From a virus, in IMG/VR virus record IMGVR_UViG_3300036861_000371, positions 1 to 45,563 of that record: 45,563 bases of DNA; one strand, 5' to 3'. The position numbers and the translations under genes were made by a program. Below, piece after piece: positions 21,202 through 29,215 of this stretch (the first letter of the stretch is position 1; each line of letters begins with the position of its first letter). A model generated the notes under the pieces. The model saw only the letters and a program-made list of their open reading frames with translations. It did not search any database and was not told the origin of the DNA.

Positions 21202-23153
21202 GGAGCCTCGAAGGTCACGGTGTCGACCTGGCAGGTCGCCGGCCCGCCGCTGAACAGGGCGTAGGTCACCCGCAGCCGCAGGTCCGTGTAGTCGGTGATG
21301 CTGTCCGCCTGGCCGCCGGTCAGCGTGTACTCGTAGTCGCGGAAGGTGCTGTCGAGGTTCGAGGTCGAGAGCGTCGCCTTGACGACCGCGCCCTGCATCA
21401 GCTCCACGGTGAAGCTGTCCGAGGCCGTGCCGGCCGCAAGGCGCGCTCGAGCGCGGATGATGTGGCCCACGTTGGTCGAGCGGTCGGTGACGTTCGCGAG
21501 GCCCACGGTGAAGGCCTTGGACCCCGACACCGGCACCGTGTTTTGGGTGTAGTCCTCGAAGTGGTTCGGGTACTCGTCGAGCAGCTGGTAGAGTGGGGCC
21601 GAGCTCCAGCCGTCGGCATTGTCGACATCCGAATCGGGCTGCGCGATCTGAATCGCGAGGGTCGTGACGCTCTGGTCAGCGGTGTAGGCCGAGAACACGC
21701 CGTTCTTCTTGTGCCGGACCCGCCACTGGTAGGCGTTCGTGGGTTTCCGGCCCGTCACAACGTAGGTCGCCACGCCCGCCGCCACGGTGGTTTTCAGGTT
21801 CCAGGACCCGCCGCCGGTGACATCCTTCTCCCAGTACTCCGTCTCGGCCGTCGCGTCGCCGTTCGTCCAGTTGGCGGTCCAGCCTTGGCTATGGATCAGC
21901 GTGGTCGACGGGGCGCTCGGGCCCGCGCTCGGGCCCTGGGCCGAAGTCGACGCCACCGTCACCGCCGAGAAAAAGCGCACCGACGAGCCCGTCACCTTCC
22001 AGTCCGGTTGCCACACCTGCCGCGCCGTGTCCCAGGCGAGCAGCACCCAGGGGTAGCTCGTATCCGGTGCGCCAGCCGTGACGTGGACGCCGAACAGCAC
22101 TAGGCGGCGCTCGGGGTGGTAGCGCACCCACGCCAAGTCCAGCCGGTCGATGCCCTGCCACGTCGATTGCCGCGGCCCCATCAGCGAGTCGACGCTGAAC
22201 CCGTCGGTGCGGAACGGCCCCTCCTTCCCGATGCCGTACCAGTAGCCCTCGGCCTGCTCGAGCGCGAGCGGGTTCTCGATGCCGTAGCCGTGCGTGTTCT
22301 GCACCCCCTCGACCTGGTACTGCCAGCCCGGGTAGGCGCGCCCGAAGCCCGACACCCGGTAGATCTCGTTCGCCTTGGCGACGAGCAGCAGGCCGCGGCC
22401 CTTCTTCATGCCGGTCACCCGGTCGTCCTTCGCCCCGATCGTGTTGTAGGCGTCCTTGTCGAACCCGTCGGCGGCGTAGGGGGACCTCGCGAGGAAGCTG
22501 TGTCGCACGAGCGCCGGCGCATCGGGATTCGTCTCGTCGCCGTACCCGGCCATGAACAGGACGTTGTTGTACTCCTCGACGCAGTAGGGCTTCGGGATTG
22601 CGGCCGCGCCGGCGGATGGGTCGAAGTCGAACGTCTGGGTGATGATGCCGGGCGGGATCACGGCGTCGATCTCGACCATGTGTTTGCGGCTGGAGTAGTT
22701 CGGGTCGGCATCGCTGACGTAGAGCTTCTCGAACAGGCTGGCGAACACGGGACGCCCCGGACTGCTGACCTGCCAAGTGCCCGTGCCCGCCGGGAACACG
22801 GTGCGCGAGAGCGCCTCCGAGGCCCCCGCAAACGCCATGTCGGAGGTCAGCGCGTAGGCGTAGTGCTTGTCCTGCGTGTCCGACCAGCCGATGACGACGG
22901 CGCCCGTCTTGGCTTTCGGTGCGCCGCCCAGCACATGCGTCAACTCGGCCGGCGTGCCCTGGTCGTCGTGCAGCGTGAGCACGATGCGCGAGCCGCCTCG
23001 GGTCGCGAGCCGCGGTGCCCGCTCCGGCACGAGGTTCTCGCCCGCCGCCAACGTCCCGCGAGGGATCAGCGACGGGTCGTCGACGTTCTCGATCACCCCG
23101 GCGATCCAGGGCGGGTGTGGGAGCGGACGCGCCAGGAGATTGGTGGGGCTCAT
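21198..23153 (-). CDS. Large tail (nozzle/tubular-like) protein with fibronectin-like domain, 651 aa
   Basis: ATG at 23153 (ATGA overlap); earlier in-frame codons lie in another gene. Residues 10-400 look like a multi-bladed beta structure with repeated Gly-Tyr-Gly, Trp and Tyr motifs, among them Glu-Ile-Tyr-Arg-Val-Ser-Gly-Phe-Gly and Asp-Gly-Phe-Ser-Val-Asp-Ser. I associate this with podovirus tail tubular B or stabilisation proteins that line the DNA exit channel. Residues 411-498 form a fibronectin type III-like domain, and 505-651 a second beta-sandwich. The last two may bind the cell surface. The call rests on composition, size and position. Confidence 0.7.
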   Translation of the reverse strand: MSPTNLLARPLPHPPWIAGVIENVDDPSLIPRGTLAAGENLVPERAPRLATRGGSRIVLTLHDDQGTPAELTHVLGGAPKAKTGAVVIGWSDTQDKHYAYALTSDMAFAGASEALSRTVFPAGTGTWQVSSPGRPVFASLFEKLYVSDADPNYSSRKHMVEIDAVIPPGIITQTFDFDPSAGAAAIPKPYCVEEYNNVLFMAGYGDETNPDAPALVRHSFLARSPYAADGFDKDAYNTIGAKDDRVTGMKKGRGLLLVAKANEIYRVSGFGRAYPGWQYQVEGVQNTHGYGIENPLALEQAEGYWYGIGKEGPFRTDGFSVDSLMGPRQSTWQGIDRLDLAWVRYHPERRLVLFGVHVTAGAPDTSYPWVLLAWDTARQVWQPDWKVTGSSVRFFSAVTVASTSAQGPSAGPSAPSTTLIHSQGWTANWTNGDATAETEYWEKDVTGGGSWNLKTTVAAGVATYVVTGRKPTNAYQWRVRHKKNGVFSAYTADQSVTTLAIQIAQPDSDVDNADGWSSAPLYQLLDEYPNHFEDYTQNTVPVSGSKAFTVGLANVTDRSTNVGHIIRARARLAAGTASDSFTVELMQGAVVKATLSTSNLDSTFRDYEYTLTGGQADSITDYTDLRLRVTYALFSGGPATCQVDTVTFEAP

Positions 23154-24208
23154 GCGGCGATCTCGTCCCAGCAGGCGTAGCCGCGCATGTCGGTGCCCGA
23201 CCCTTGCACGAGGTAGGCGAGCGCCAGTGCCGACCCCGGCACGACGGTCCACGGGAACCCGCCGGGCATCCGGTCCCAGTGCGGTGTGCGGTGGTCGGTC
23301 GACTCCCGAGAGGGCAACCCGAGCCACTGCGCTTTCGTCTCGTCGCCCATCGCAGCCAGCGTGTCGCCGATGCCGTTGTTCGTGAAGTTCATGCCGCGCA
23401 GCACGCCCGCAATCGCCGTGGCGTCCGTCTCGTCGAGCCGGAAGGCGTTCGCGATCTTCTGCGTCCCACCGCCGCCCAGCGTGAACGGGGTAGTCGTGCG
23501 CACCATGCTGTTCATCGCGCCGGCGCTCGGCTGGTCAGACCCACCACCCGCCAGCCCCAGCTCGTAGACCCGGAGATTCACCCCCGACCCCAGCGGGTTC
23601 TCCAACTGGACGATGGGCCCGCCGTTCGTGCTGCCTGGCGTCAGCACCTCGGCGTAGATCGGCGACACCGGCGTGATGGCGCTGTCCACGCCGGCTTGGT
23701 TGTTGGCCGCCTCGTCCCAGACGCCATAGATCCGCATCGTCTTGTCGGCGCCGTTGGTGTCGAAGGAAAACTCGAGCGCCGAGAGCGGGGCCACGACGAG
23801 CGGGAAGGCCCGCCGCTCGCGCACCGTCACCGGGTCCCACTTGGCTTGCCCCGACCAGGCCGGCTGCCCCGACCAGTGCGCCGCCGATTCGGCAATGATC
23901 GACCCGACATCGGGCGCGCCCCGTAGGAGGCCGTTGATGGCCGTGGCGTCCAGCTGGTTCAGCCGCCGAGCGGCTGCGGACTTCAACCCGCCCGACCCAC
24001 CGAGGTCGACGGGCGAGGCCGTGCGCTTCATGCGGATGATTGGGACGCCGGCAATCGGGTCGGCCCCGATCGTGGCTTTCAGCTCGTAGACGTAGAGGTT
24101 CTTCGAGCCGTTTGTGTTCTTGAGTTGGATGTAGGCCGGGTGGCTCGCGTCACCGGCGACCCGGATGCACCCGATGACGGGCGACACCGGCAGCGTCTGG
24201 ACGCTCAC
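23150..24208 (-). CDS. Tail protein of two tandem homologous domains, 352 aa
   Basis: GTG at 24208 (GTGA overlap). The protein is a duplication. The first half (about 1-170) and second half (about 180-352) share Gly-Gly-x3-x-Arg-Leu-x-x-x-Asp-Ala-Thr-Ala-Ile, a Leu-Arg-Gly segment, and an ending of the type Tyr-x-x-Trp-Asp-Glu-x-Ala. The preceding gene (24205-25020) ends in a third copy of the same domain. The domains are beta-rich, with Leu-x-Val-Tyr-Glu-Leu strands. A trimeric fibre or tail decoration is likely (inference). Confidence 0.75.
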   Translation of the reverse strand: MSVQTLPVSPVIGCIRVAGDASHPAYIQLKNTNGSKNLYVYELKATIGADPIAGVPIIRMKRTASPVDLGGSGGLKSAAARRLNQLDATAINGLLRGAPDVGSIIAESAAHWSGQPAWSGQAKWDPVTVRERRAFPLVVAPLSALEFSFDTNGADKTMRIYGVWDEAANNQAGVDSAITPVSPIYAEVLTPGSTNGGPIVQLENPLGSGVNLRVYELGLAGGGSDQPSAGAMNSMVRTTTPFTLGGGGTQKIANAFRLDETDATAIAGVLRGMNFTNNGIGDTLAAMGDETKAQWLGLPSRESTDHRTPHWDRMPGGFPWTVVPGSALALAYLVQGSGTDMRGYACWDEIAA

Positions 24209-25020
24209 GCCACCTCATCCCAGACCGCATAGGCGCGCACCGCCCGATTCGTGCCCGCCACGTCGGTCGAGATTTCGATGGCCGAGCCCGGGGCCAAGGT
24301 CCACGGGAATGAGCCGGGCGCCCGAATGTAGGTCGGCTGCCAGCCCGCGATCGCCTCCTGCGCGGCCCCGCCTTCCCACTCCGCGTTCGCCTGGCTGATG
24401 ATGGCCCCGAGGTTCGAGTTGCCGATGAGCGTCGCGCCGATGGCCGTCACGTCCGTCTCGTCGAGGCGGAAGGGGACCCCGTTGTTGTTTGTCCCGCCGC
24501 CGAGACTCGTCGGCCCCGTCACCGAGCGTACCCGGATCTGCCCGGCGTTACCCTCGTTCGGGATCGAGACGGCGAGTTCGTAAATCTTCATCTTCTTGTT
24601 CGGCCCCGACGGGTTCAGCAGCTGGATGAAGGCCGGGTGCGTCGCGTCGCCCGAGGTCTTGACCGTGCCATAGATGCCGTTCGAGGGCACGAAGAACCCG
24701 CCGGTGCCGGTCAGGAGCCGGAGCCATCCGGTGTTCGTGTCGGCGCCGCTCGCCTTGTAGTAGACGCCATCGCCCGTGCTCGAGCTGTAGACATCGCCCA
24801 CCTGGCCGTTCACCACGCCCTCGGGCGACCCCGCGCCGACGACGAGGCCGATGCCGCGCCCGGCCGCCAGTAACTCGGCCAGCAGGGCGTGAACCTTCGC
24901 GGGATAACTGAGGGTGGTCAGCAGGGCCGGGTAGGAGAGCTCGCACTCGGCGGTGAGGCGGCCGGCGCAGATGCCGTCCTCCTGCTGACCGAGGTTGTTC
25001 CAGGGGTACTTGGCGCTCAC
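24205..25020 (-). CDS. Tail fibre-like protein, 271 aa
   Basis: GTG at 25020. Residues 1-53 form an N-terminal helical module with Leu-Gly-Gln-Gln-Glu-Asp, also present at the start of the protein at 25339-26241; it may anchor both to the tail. Residues 60-105 are a short beta-rich linker (Gly-Asp-Val-Tyr-Ser-Ser then Tyr-Tyr-Lys-Ala). Residues 106-271 are one copy of the domain that occurs twice in the next protein, ending in Val-Trp-Asp-Glu-Val-Ala. Confidence 0.75.
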   Translation of the reverse strand: MSAKYPWNNLGQQEDGICAGRLTAECELSYPALLTTLSYPAKVHALLAELLAAGRGIGLVVGAGSPEGVVNGQVGDVYSSSTGDGVYYKASGADTNTGWLRLLTGTGGFFVPSNGIYGTVKTSGDATHPAFIQLLNPSGPNKKMKIYELAVSIPNEGNAGQIRVRSVTGPTSLGGGTNNNGVPFRLDETDVTAIGATLIGNSNLGAIISQANAEWEGGAAQEAIAGWQPTYIRAPGSFPWTLAPGSAIEISTDVAGTNRAVRAYAVWDEVA

Positions 25021-25024
25021 GGGC

Positions 25025-25342
25025 TCAGCCCTTCTTGTCGGCGGGAGGCTCTGCGGGCTTCGGCGGGTTCGCGGCGTCCCAGGCGGCGCAGGCCGTCTGG
25101 TCGAGCAGCGTCAGACGGTTGCCCTCGAGGTTGGCGTTGGAGAACACCTTCACGCCGTGGCCGGTCAGGATGCCGATCATGCATGCCTGCATCCGCTGCT
25201 TCAACTCGTCGATGGCGCGGCTGTATTCCTCAAGCGCCTCGACCTGCTCGGGCTTCAGCGTGACCTTGACCTCACGGGGCGTGGGCCGCTTCGTGGCCTT
25301 GATCGCGGCGGCGCGCTTCAGGACGCGGAGGTTGGCTCTCAT
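25025..25342 (-). CDS. Hypothetical basic protein, 105 aa
   Basis: ATG at 25342 in an ATGA overlap with the fibre-like gene. The N-terminal 25 residues are very basic. The middle is an acidic helix with Glu-Ala-Leu-Glu-Glu-Tyr-Ser-Arg-Ala. The C-terminus is a Pro/Lys tail. It sits between two fibre-like genes that share an N-terminal module, so it may be a chaperone or a connector for them (inference). Confidence 0.65.
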   Translation of the reverse strand: MRANLRVLKRAAAIKATKRPTPREVKVTLKPEQVEALEEYSRAIDELKQRMQACMIGILTGHGVKVFSNANLEGNRLTLLDQTACAAWDAANPPKPAEPPADKKG

Positions 25343-26241
25343 GTGAGCGGCCCGACGGTCACGCCGTTGATCCGAACGAACAGGCCCGTAGTGGTGGTCC
25401 ACATATCGCCGTCGGTCGGGCTCGATGGCGCGGCGCCGTGCGGCAGGTTCAACCCGGCGCCGCCGCTCGCGCTCGCCACCGTGGTGAACTTGCCACGGCT
25501 CACGAAGATGGCCCCGCCGCTGTTGATGACGAAGTTGTCAGCCGTGTTGCCGCTGTCGCGAAAGATCAGCGCCGTGGGGCCGGAGATGATCTGGGCGTTG
25601 GTGGCACTGAACTTCAGGTCGCCGCCGAAGCTCACCTGGCCGAGGCCGGTCTTGATGGCGAAGGCCCCGGTGCCGGTCACGTTGTCGATGTTTATTCCAA
25701 TGTTCCCTGTACCACCTACGTTGATGGGGTTGATGTAAAGGCCGTACACGGTTCCTATCGTGCCGCTGCCGATCTGTCCCGACACCGCGCCGTCGATAGT
25801 GATCGCCCGGAAGTTGTTCACGGCGACGGCCCCTGAGAGTTGCGGCTGCCCCACCCGGTAACCCCACAGGTTGGTGACCCCGAAGGAGGCGAACATTTGC
25901 ATGTGCGCCCCAACCGTGAACGAGCTTGAGGCGTTGGCGGTGACGTTCCAGAGGCTGCCGTAAAAACCGCCGCCAAGGCTCGTTGGCGTCCAGTTTACCG
26001 TTAGCCCGACCTCTGGCTGTAGCGCCTGACCGACCGTCAGCGGACCTGGATTGACCGTCAGTGAACTGACGCTCGTCGCCCCGCCTAGTTCCGCGACCGC
26101 CTCGGCCAGCGCCGCATCGCGCCGCGCGGACATCCCCAACGTCTCGAGCCCCGGCAGGTTGAGCGCGATCTGCGCCGACAACCGCGCCGACGCCACCGCA
26201 TCCTCCTGCTGCCCCAGCCCCGTCCAGCTGTAGACGCCCAC
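25339..26241 (-). CDS. Tail fibre/spike-like protein, 300 aa
   Basis: GTG at 26241. Residues 1-52 are homologous to the start of the protein at 24205-25020 (Trp-x-x-Leu-Gly-Gln-Gln-Glu-Asp, then a Leu-rich helix). Residues 55-300 are rich in Gly, Asn, Thr and Val with repeated Gly-Thr-Gly-Asn-Ile-Gly-Ile-Asn-like strands, as in beta-helical tail fibres. The C-terminal part has the Gly-Asp-Met-Trp-Thr-Thr-Thr-Thr-Gly-Leu-Phe-Val-Arg-Ile pattern seen near the ends of fibres. It probably contributes to host recognition. Confidence 0.75.
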   Translation of the reverse strand: MGVYSWTGLGQQEDAVASARLSAQIALNLPGLETLGMSARRDAALAEAVAELGGATSVSSLTVNPGPLTVGQALQPEVGLTVNWTPTSLGGGFYGSLWNVTANASSSFTVGAHMQMFASFGVTNLWGYRVGQPQLSGAVAVNNFRAITIDGAVSGQIGSGTIGTVYGLYINPINVGGTGNIGINIDNVTGTGAFAIKTGLGQVSFGGDLKFSATNAQIISGPTALIFRDSGNTADNFVINSGGAIFVSRGKFTTVASASGGAGLNLPHGAAPSSPTDGDMWTTTTGLFVRINGVTVGPLT

Positions 26242-26244
26242 GGC

Positions 26245-26595
26245 TCAGACGCTCGCCACCACGACGCCGACGCGGCCCGTCACGCCACCCGTCCCAGACG
26301 CCGCGAGCTCGACGCTCAACTGCTCGCCGAGGCCGCTGTGCGGCCACAACGGCAACGGCACCCGGAGCGGCATCTCGAGCGCCGCGTTCCAGCGGATGTT
26401 CTTGATGACCGTCGTGCCGAGCTTCACCTGGATCAGCTTGAACGCCGCCGCCGGTGCCGCCGAGTAGTCGGCCTCGATCCAGGCGAGGAAGTGCCGCACG
26501 CTGCCGATCGCGGCGACGGTGGCCGTGGCGAGGCCGTTGTCCACGTCGGTGGACTCGACAAACCGCCCGTTGGCGGCGAGGGCAACGTCAATCAC
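26245..26595 (-). CDS. Small structural protein, 116 aa, paralogue of 34174-34524
   Basis: GTG at 26595 (GTGA overlap). It shares with the protein at 34174-34524 the segments Glu-Ser-x3-Asp-Asn, Arg-His-Phe, Ile-Glu-Ala-x-Tyr-Ser-Ala-Ala and Ala-Ser-Gly-Thr-Gly-Gly-x-Thr-Gly at matching positions, and both are nearly the same length. The fold looks like a beta-sandwich. Two copies 8 kb apart suggest two related small virion proteins at different sites of the particle. Confidence 0.75.
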   Translation of the reverse strand: MIDVALAANGRFVESTDVDNGLATATVAAIGSVRHFLAWIEADYSAAPAAAFKLIQVKLGTTVIKNIRWNAALEMPLRVPLPLWPHSGLGEQLSVELAASGTGGVTGRVGVVVASV

Positions 26596-27287
26596 AGATA
26601 CGCTCCTGCGCCCTGCGTCAGGCGCGTGCGAGAGGCTTGGGTCCCCCGACTCCCCACATGCGCAAACAGCGCCGCCCGACGATCACGCCACCGCTGCTCG
26701 AGCTTCGCCGGCACCCGGCTTTCCCCGCCGAGCTCGAAAGCGAACAGCGCCTCGAGCGCCACCACGTCGAGATACCGCTTCGGGATGCCGACGATGACCG
26801 AACTGTCGCTGGCGAGGTCGATCGGCCAGTAGCCGTAGCGCAGCCAGATCGGGTTCGCGGCCGTCGTGTCCTTGCTCGTCTGCAGCACCGCCGCCTCGTC
26901 CTCGCCCGTGAAGGCAAAGTAGCCGCTGCCGGCGTCGCGCAGCTCCTCGAGCCGCGCCTCGAACAGCATCGCGCCGTCCTCGGTGTCGAAGCGGACTTCC
27001 AGCCAGTGGGCGAAGTCGGTGATCGCCACGGCCTGGGTCGCGAGGCTGTAGAGATGCCCCGTGACCGGCGTGTCGGCGGCCAGGATCTGAAACTTGGAGA
27101 GGTAGCCGCGGTTGGTTTCGTGAATCTCGCCGATGAGGCCGTCGATGGCCTGCTGGACGATGGGGTCCAAGACGGCCGAGACGCCGGTCGTCGGCACGCC
27201 GGCGGTGACATCGCCGTACATCGGGTCGTCGATCGTGGTGGCGAGGTAGTTACGGAGGCTCGCCTTGACCTCGGCCCGCGTCGCCAC
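26592..27287 (-). CDS. Putative head-tail adaptor / tail tubular A-like protein, 231 aa
   Basis: GTG at 27287. The protein begins with helices (Arg-Ala-Glu-Val-Lys-Ala-Ser-Leu-Arg-Asn-Tyr-Leu), has a central alpha/beta region, and ends with a helical Leu-Glu-Ala-Leu-Phe-Ala-Phe-Glu-Leu segment and a basic tail. Length and position, downstream of capsid and upstream of the tail nozzle gene, match podovirus adaptor proteins that join the portal to the tail. No diagnostic motif is visible. Confidence 0.6.
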   Translation of the reverse strand: MATRAEVKASLRNYLATTIDDPMYGDVTAGVPTTGVSAVLDPIVQQAIDGLIGEIHETNRGYLSKFQILAADTPVTGHLYSLATQAVAITDFAHWLEVRFDTEDGAMLFEARLEELRDAGSGYFAFTGEDEAAVLQTSKDTTAANPIWLRYGYWPIDLASDSSVIVGIPKRYLDVVALEALFAFELGGESRVPAKLEQRWRDRRAALFAHVGSRGTQASRTRLTQGAGAYL

Positions 27288-27290
27288 GGG

Positions 27291-27782
27291 TTAGTGCCCG
27301 CTCCGGTACCGATCGCTGTAGTCCTGCTGCCGCTTCAAGGCCGCCCGCGCCGCCGCCACCCGTCGCCGAGCATCGACCGAGCCCAGCGCGCCCCGCATCT
27401 CTCGACTCGCTTCACCTGCCGGGGCGGCGTCCTTCTTGGCCTCCTCCAACTGCTGCACCCGAGCGGCCTCCCCGCGGGTCCGCGGCTTCGGTTCCCCGCC
27501 CGTCGTGTCGGCAAAGTTGTAGTGCCGCAACCCACCCGCCACCTCTTTCGCGAGCGTCATCGCCGCGCCCCGATCGTTCGCATCGCCCGCTGGGGGCCGC
27601 TTCATGCCCGTCACCTCGCCGTGATAGGGCGAGTGGTGGACCGGCTGCCGCCCACGCTTCAGATGCACGCCCTGGATCGTGCCCTTGTTGGCTGACGCAT
27701 AGAACACCCGCTCGCCCTTCTCGTCCCCGTACTGGCGGCGCATCGACTCGAGGATCTTCGAGCCCTTTCGGGTCAGGGGCAT
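27291..27782 (-). CDS. Conserved phage hypothetical protein, 163 aa
   Basis: ATG at 27782. The N-terminal 40 residues have Gly-Ser-Lys-Ile-Leu-Glu-Ser-Met, then Tyr-Gly-x-Glu-Lys-Gly-Glu-x-Val-Phe-Tyr-Ala-Ser-x-Asn-Lys-Gly-Thr-Ile. I know this motif from small proteins in the head gene blocks of many phages; its function is not established. The C-terminal half is a highly charged Arg/Glu/Ala helix. Confidence 0.75.
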   Translation of the reverse strand: MPLTRKGSKILESMRRQYGDEKGERVFYASANKGTIQGVHLKRGRQPVHHSPYHGEVTGMKRPPAGDANDRGAAMTLAKEVAGGLRHYNFADTTGGEPKPRTRGEAARVQQLEEAKKDAAPAGEASREMRGALGSVDARRRVAAARAALKRQQDYSDRYRSGH

Positions 27783-27785
27783 CGC

Positions 27786-28088
27786 TCAGCCCTCCTTTTC
27801 GACCGGCACGCGCTTGCGGTGCTTCCGCTTCGGCTTCGTCAGCCCGCCGAGGTTCACGTCGGGCGCACTGCCGAGACTCGGCACGGGAGGCGCGGTCACG
27901 GCCGCCGCCGCATCCCGCTTCTCCTTCGCCTTGATCCGCAGCTTCAGGAAGCGCCAATGCACGAGCTCCACGTCGTCCCGCCAGGCCTTCGTGTTCAAGA
28001 GCCAGTCGACGAACTCGGCCACCATGTCGTCGTCCCACTCCCGCGGCACGAACGCCTGCAGATCCCAATCCCATTCCCTGATCTTCAT
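27786..28088 (-). CDS. Hypothetical protein, 100 aa
   Basis: ATG at 28088 (ATGA overlap). The first 60 residues are acidic and Trp-rich (Glu-Trp-Asp-Trp-Asp-Leu, then Trp-Asp-Asp-Asp). The last 30 are strongly basic (Lys-Pro-Lys-Arg-Lys-His-Arg-Lys-Arg). The charge split suggests an interaction with both protein and DNA. It lies among head-completion genes. Confidence 0.7.
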   Translation of the reverse strand: MKIREWDWDLQAFVPREWDDDMVAEFVDWLLNTKAWRDDVELVHWRFLKLRIKAKEKRDAAAAVTAPPVPSLGSAPDVNLGGLTKPKRKHRKRVPVEKEG

Positions 28089-28591
28089 GCTGCCGCCTCC
28101 TCGCGCTGCTGGAAGGTCCGGCCATGCTCGTCGACCAGCTGCACGCCGACGCTCACCTGCTGCGTGCCCCGCATCCGCGGGAGCCGGTCCAGATACATCT
28201 CGGCCCACAGCGCCCCGGCCGCGTCGTAGCGCGCCTTCCGGAGGGCCTGGTTCGCCCGGTAGCGCCGCAGCACCTCGCGCCGCGTCGTCCCGGCGCCGTC
28301 CCAGCGGTTCCCGACGAACGTCTGCTCCATGTTGCGGCAGACTTCCTCGAGGGCGGCATCGTCCAGGTCGCGAAACGGCGGCAGGCCTGTCACCGGGTCC
28401 TTCGGCACCGGGGTCCGTGTGCCGTCGGGGGCCTCGGTGTAGAAGCGCCCGAAGAACTGTGAACGGGGAATCCCATCTGCGGAACCCAGGATGAACTCCC
28501 AGCGCCCCAGCAGGTAGTTGAAGCGCAGGTCCGCCTGCGGATCGACTTCGCGCAGGCGGACCAGCCACTCCGGTTTCAGTCGCGCCGGCAC
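28085..28591 (-). CDS. Hypothetical head-region protein, 168 aa
   Basis: GTG at 28591, one base into the previous stop. The first part has Leu-Arg-Phe-Asn-Tyr-Leu-Leu-Gly-Arg-Trp-Glu-Phe, a beta-strand pair; residues 70-130 are helical and Arg-rich; the end is Glu/Gln-rich. I do not recognise the family. Its position after the capsid gene suggests head completion. Confidence 0.7.
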   Translation of the reverse strand: MPARLKPEWLVRLREVDPQADLRFNYLLGRWEFILGSADGIPRSQFFGRFYTEAPDGTRTPVPKDPVTGLPPFRDLDDAALEEVCRNMEQTFVGNRWDGAGTTRREVLRRYRANQALRKARYDAAGALWAEMYLDRLPRMRGTQQVSVGVQLVDEHGRTFQQREEAAA

Positions 28592-29139
28592 TACTGCACC
28601 GGCAAGAGGGCGATGAGGTCGGGCCCGTCGACGTGCGTCACGCTCACGAGGTTGCCCGTCGGGGCCCCTGGCGGCGTCAGGTCGTCGGTCGTCGCATCCC
28701 AGATGCCGCCGGACCCTGTGACGATCTTCAGGTAGCCGACCACGATCTGGTTATCGGGACCCTCGGGCAGGAGGTCGGTGCCGATGTTCTGGTCGGCCGC
28801 CTTCGTGATCGTGAGCGCCCCGCCCGAGGCGATCGTCAGCACGAACCAGGCCTGCTTCGACGCGGCCACGTCGTGCGTGGTGGCCGTGAAGGCTGTCTCG
28901 GTCGCCGCCTTGGAGGCCTTCAGCCCCCGCGTGGCGTAGGTGAACAACTCGTTGCGCCACGTCTTGGCCGAGGTCGTGCCGGTCTTGACCGCCGGCGCAC
29001 TCGTCAGGCACCCCGGCATTCCGAACTGGGCGTGGGCGACGAGCTTGTTCACCAGCAACCGCAGCCGGTCCTCGACCGATCCCTGTTGGGACACCTTCCC
29101 GACGGGGACCGTCGTGGTGGATTCAGGAAAACCGGGCAT
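28591..29139 (-). CDS. Putative capsid decoration or minor head protein, 182 aa
   Basis: ATG at 29139 with GGGGAG 8 bases upstream. It is the first gene after the capsid gene and follows the hairpin at 29163-29194. Residues 1-45 contain a helix; the rest alternates short strands with Thr/Ala-rich loops (Ala-Trp-Phe-Val-Leu-Thr-Ile-Ala-Ser-Gly-Gly-Ala-Leu-Thr-Ile). A beta-rich surface protein in this position is often a decoration protein, but the sequence does not prove it. Confidence 0.6.
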   Translation of the reverse strand: MPGFPESTTTVPVGKVSQQGSVEDRLRLLVNKLVAHAQFGMPGCLTSAPAVKTGTTSAKTWRNELFTYATRGLKASKAATETAFTATTHDVAASKQAWFVLTIASGGALTITKAADQNIGTDLLPEGPDNQIVVGYLKIVTGSGGIWDATTDDLTPPGAPTGNLVSVTHVDGPDLIALLPVQ

Positions 29140-29150
29140 CGCGTACTCCC

Positions 29151-29194
29151 CTGAAAGAGAAGCGGGGACTGGAGCTAAGTCGCCCCAGCCCCCG
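29151..29194 (-). terminator. Terminator-like hairpin after the capsid gene
   Basis: Minus strand: CGGGGGCTGG (29194-29185) pairs with CCAGTCCCCG (29172-29163) over ten positions with one G-U pair and a 12-base loop. The pyrimidine-rich run CTTCTCTTT follows. A partial terminator here would set capsid mRNA above that of downstream genes. Confidence 0.65.
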
Positions 29195-29215
29195 AGTCAG
29201 TCCTCTCCGCTACGG

